Assembly (NCBI GenBank): GCA_964195715.1
Contig: CAXMRU010000303.1
Span: forward strand, 1-6,346
Origin: Benthicola sp964195715
GTDB taxonomy: Bacteria > Gemmatimonadota > Gemmatimonadetes > Palauibacterales > Palauibacteraceae
Length of the DNA stretch: 6,346 nt
Reading direction: 5' to 3'
The notes below the pieces were generated by a model. That model did no database searches and was not told the origin of the DNA. It saw only the letters and a list, made by a program, of their open reading frames with translations. Made by a program: the position numbers and the translations under genes. Below, in pieces: positions 5,784 through 6,346 of this stretch (positions are counted from its first letter, which is position 1; every line of letters begins with the position of its first letter).

Positions 5784-6346
5784 TGCCTCTCCTCCTTCCG
5801 CGCCAGCGCCAGATCGGTTGGCGTGTCGACGTCCACGGGAGAGAGACGATCGATCGGCACCTCCATGTGCGGAATGCCGGACCGAATCACCAGGTCCCAC
5901 AAACCGGTCTCGGGGTCGAGGGACCGGTCGAAGTGCGAAATGACCTCGAGCGCGTCCCTCGACAAGACGACAGGGTGGCCCGATCGATCTCGAAACCGCG
6001 GTCGCAGCGCGCTTGACTCGTTCGCCACCCACGCGCTTCTCATGGTGCGCACATCGTCAGTGCTCAGGCCCGGCTCGTCACCGAGAAGGATCATGGCAGC
6101 GACGACCGCTTCGTCTGAAAGTGCCGCGATGCCGGCAAGGGCAGATATCCGCCGACCCTCAGGCGACTCTGGCACCCTCGCAAATCGGACATCGAGATCG
6201 GCGAGCGCCTCCCCCACGCCTGTCTCATCGTGCCTCAGCGTCACGATGACCGGGTCGAGCCCGGCTGAGAGAGCGGTGCTCACGACGCGGTGAATCACCG
6301 TGGACTCGCCGAACTCACGCAGGAGCTTCGATCGGCCCGGCATACG
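5780..6346 (-). CDS. MobA/MocA-like nucleotidyltransferase (NTP_transf_3), N-terminus outside window
   Basis: At least 188 residues are present. The reading frame stays open to the edge, and the terminal R-M-P-G-R-S-K-L-L matches the family's GxSxRMGxxKLL nucleotide-binding loop. The ATG at 6343 is therefore the internal methionine of that loop and not the start; roughly 10-20 residues are missing. Other motifs, numbered from that methionine, are GRRISALAGI (63-72), LGDEP (87-91) with the metal-binding aspartate, GHPVVLSRDALEVI (122-135) and DVDTPTDL (171-178). The family moves a nucleotide from CTP or GTP to a phosphorylated cofactor or sugar. MocA (molybdopterin cytidylyltransferase) is the nearest type by the GHPV and DxDTPxDL motifs, but molybdenum enzymes are not seen here. 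It is the first visible gene of the operon; its stop overlaps the next start as TTGA. Confidence 0.85.
   Translation of the reverse strand, partial: RMPGRSKLLREFGESTVIHRVVSTALSAGLDPVIVTLRHDETGVGEALADLDVRFARVPESPEGRRISALAGIAALSDEAVVAAMILLGDEPGLSTDDVRTMRSAWVANESSALRPRFRDRSGHPVVLSRDALEVISHFDRSLDPETGLWDLVIRSGIPHMEVPIDRLSPVDVDTPTDLALARKEERH
5791..5796 (-). promoter_or_regulatory. Ribosome binding site that decides a TTG start
   Basis: AGGAGG on the minus strand, 7 nt before the TTG at 5783. It is the strongest Shine-Dalgarno in the window. Its place and spacing are the main reason to accept the rare TTG codon as the start of the anchored protein. Confidence 0.75.

Noticed and set aside
5784..6032. 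N-terminal extension of the anchored protein to an ATG at 6032
   Set aside because: It would overlap the nucleotidyltransferase by about 250 bp, is Arg/Gly-rich, and would bury the signal anchor; TTG 5783 has a strong ribosome site.
5115..6293. 392-codon plus-strand frame, the longest antisense frame in the window
   Set aside because: Arg/Ser-rich, no domain motif, and spans two real minus-strand genes; high GC lowers stop frequency in this frame.
6341..6343. ATG at the right edge as the true start of the nucleotidyltransferase
   Set aside because: It is preceded by an arginine codon and corresponds to the RM of the GxSxRMGxxK loop, so the protein starts further upstream.

Overview
The window is about 62-65% GC by eye, densely coded, and reads as a chromosomal segment of a GC-rich, Gram-negative-type bacterium. 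The mix of an ECF sigma factor, a DSD1-type PLP enzyme, a membrane protein with an acidic linker and a 12-helix ABC exporter permease of the 'putative ABC permease subunit' type would fit Gemmatimonadota, Acidobacteriota or a deltaproteobacterial-grade lineage. That placement is only an impression. No insertion sequence, tRNA, rRNA, CRISPR array, integrase or prophage gene is visible.

Left part: the N-terminal 37 codons of an ECF sigma factor leave the window on the minus strand (1-113). Divergent from it, after a 196-bp intergenic region, is a complete DSD1/D-threonine-aldolase-family PLP enzyme (310-1401, +), probably a metal-dependent D-serine dehydratase. After 140 bp with two small inverted repeats comes a bitopic-hairpin membrane protein (1542-2438, +). 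It has two N-terminal helices, a long acidic linker and a C-terminal domain made of two copies of a helical repeat like those at the N-terminus of GspE/PilB-type proteins.

Right part: a tightly packed minus-strand operon converges on that gene with only 22 bp between stop codons. In transcription order it holds a MobA/MocA-like nucleotidyltransferase (5780-6346, start outside the window), a membrane-anchored extracytoplasmic protein with a TTG start (4914-5783), an ABC-2 type ATPase (4159-4917) and its 12-helix permease (2461-4155). The first two junctions are 4-nt stop/start overlaps (TTGA, ATGA) and the third is a 3-nt gap, so all four are probably translationally coupled. The ATPase and permease should form one exporter. 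The anchored protein may work with it at the cell surface. The role of the nucleotidyltransferase in this group is unclear.

I see no clearly new multi-gene system such as defence, retron or toxin-antitoxin. The most interesting items are the hairpin-anchored tandem-repeat protein and the coupled four-gene exporter operon, whose anchored protein resembles a transglutaminase-associated N-terminal domain without the enzyme core.
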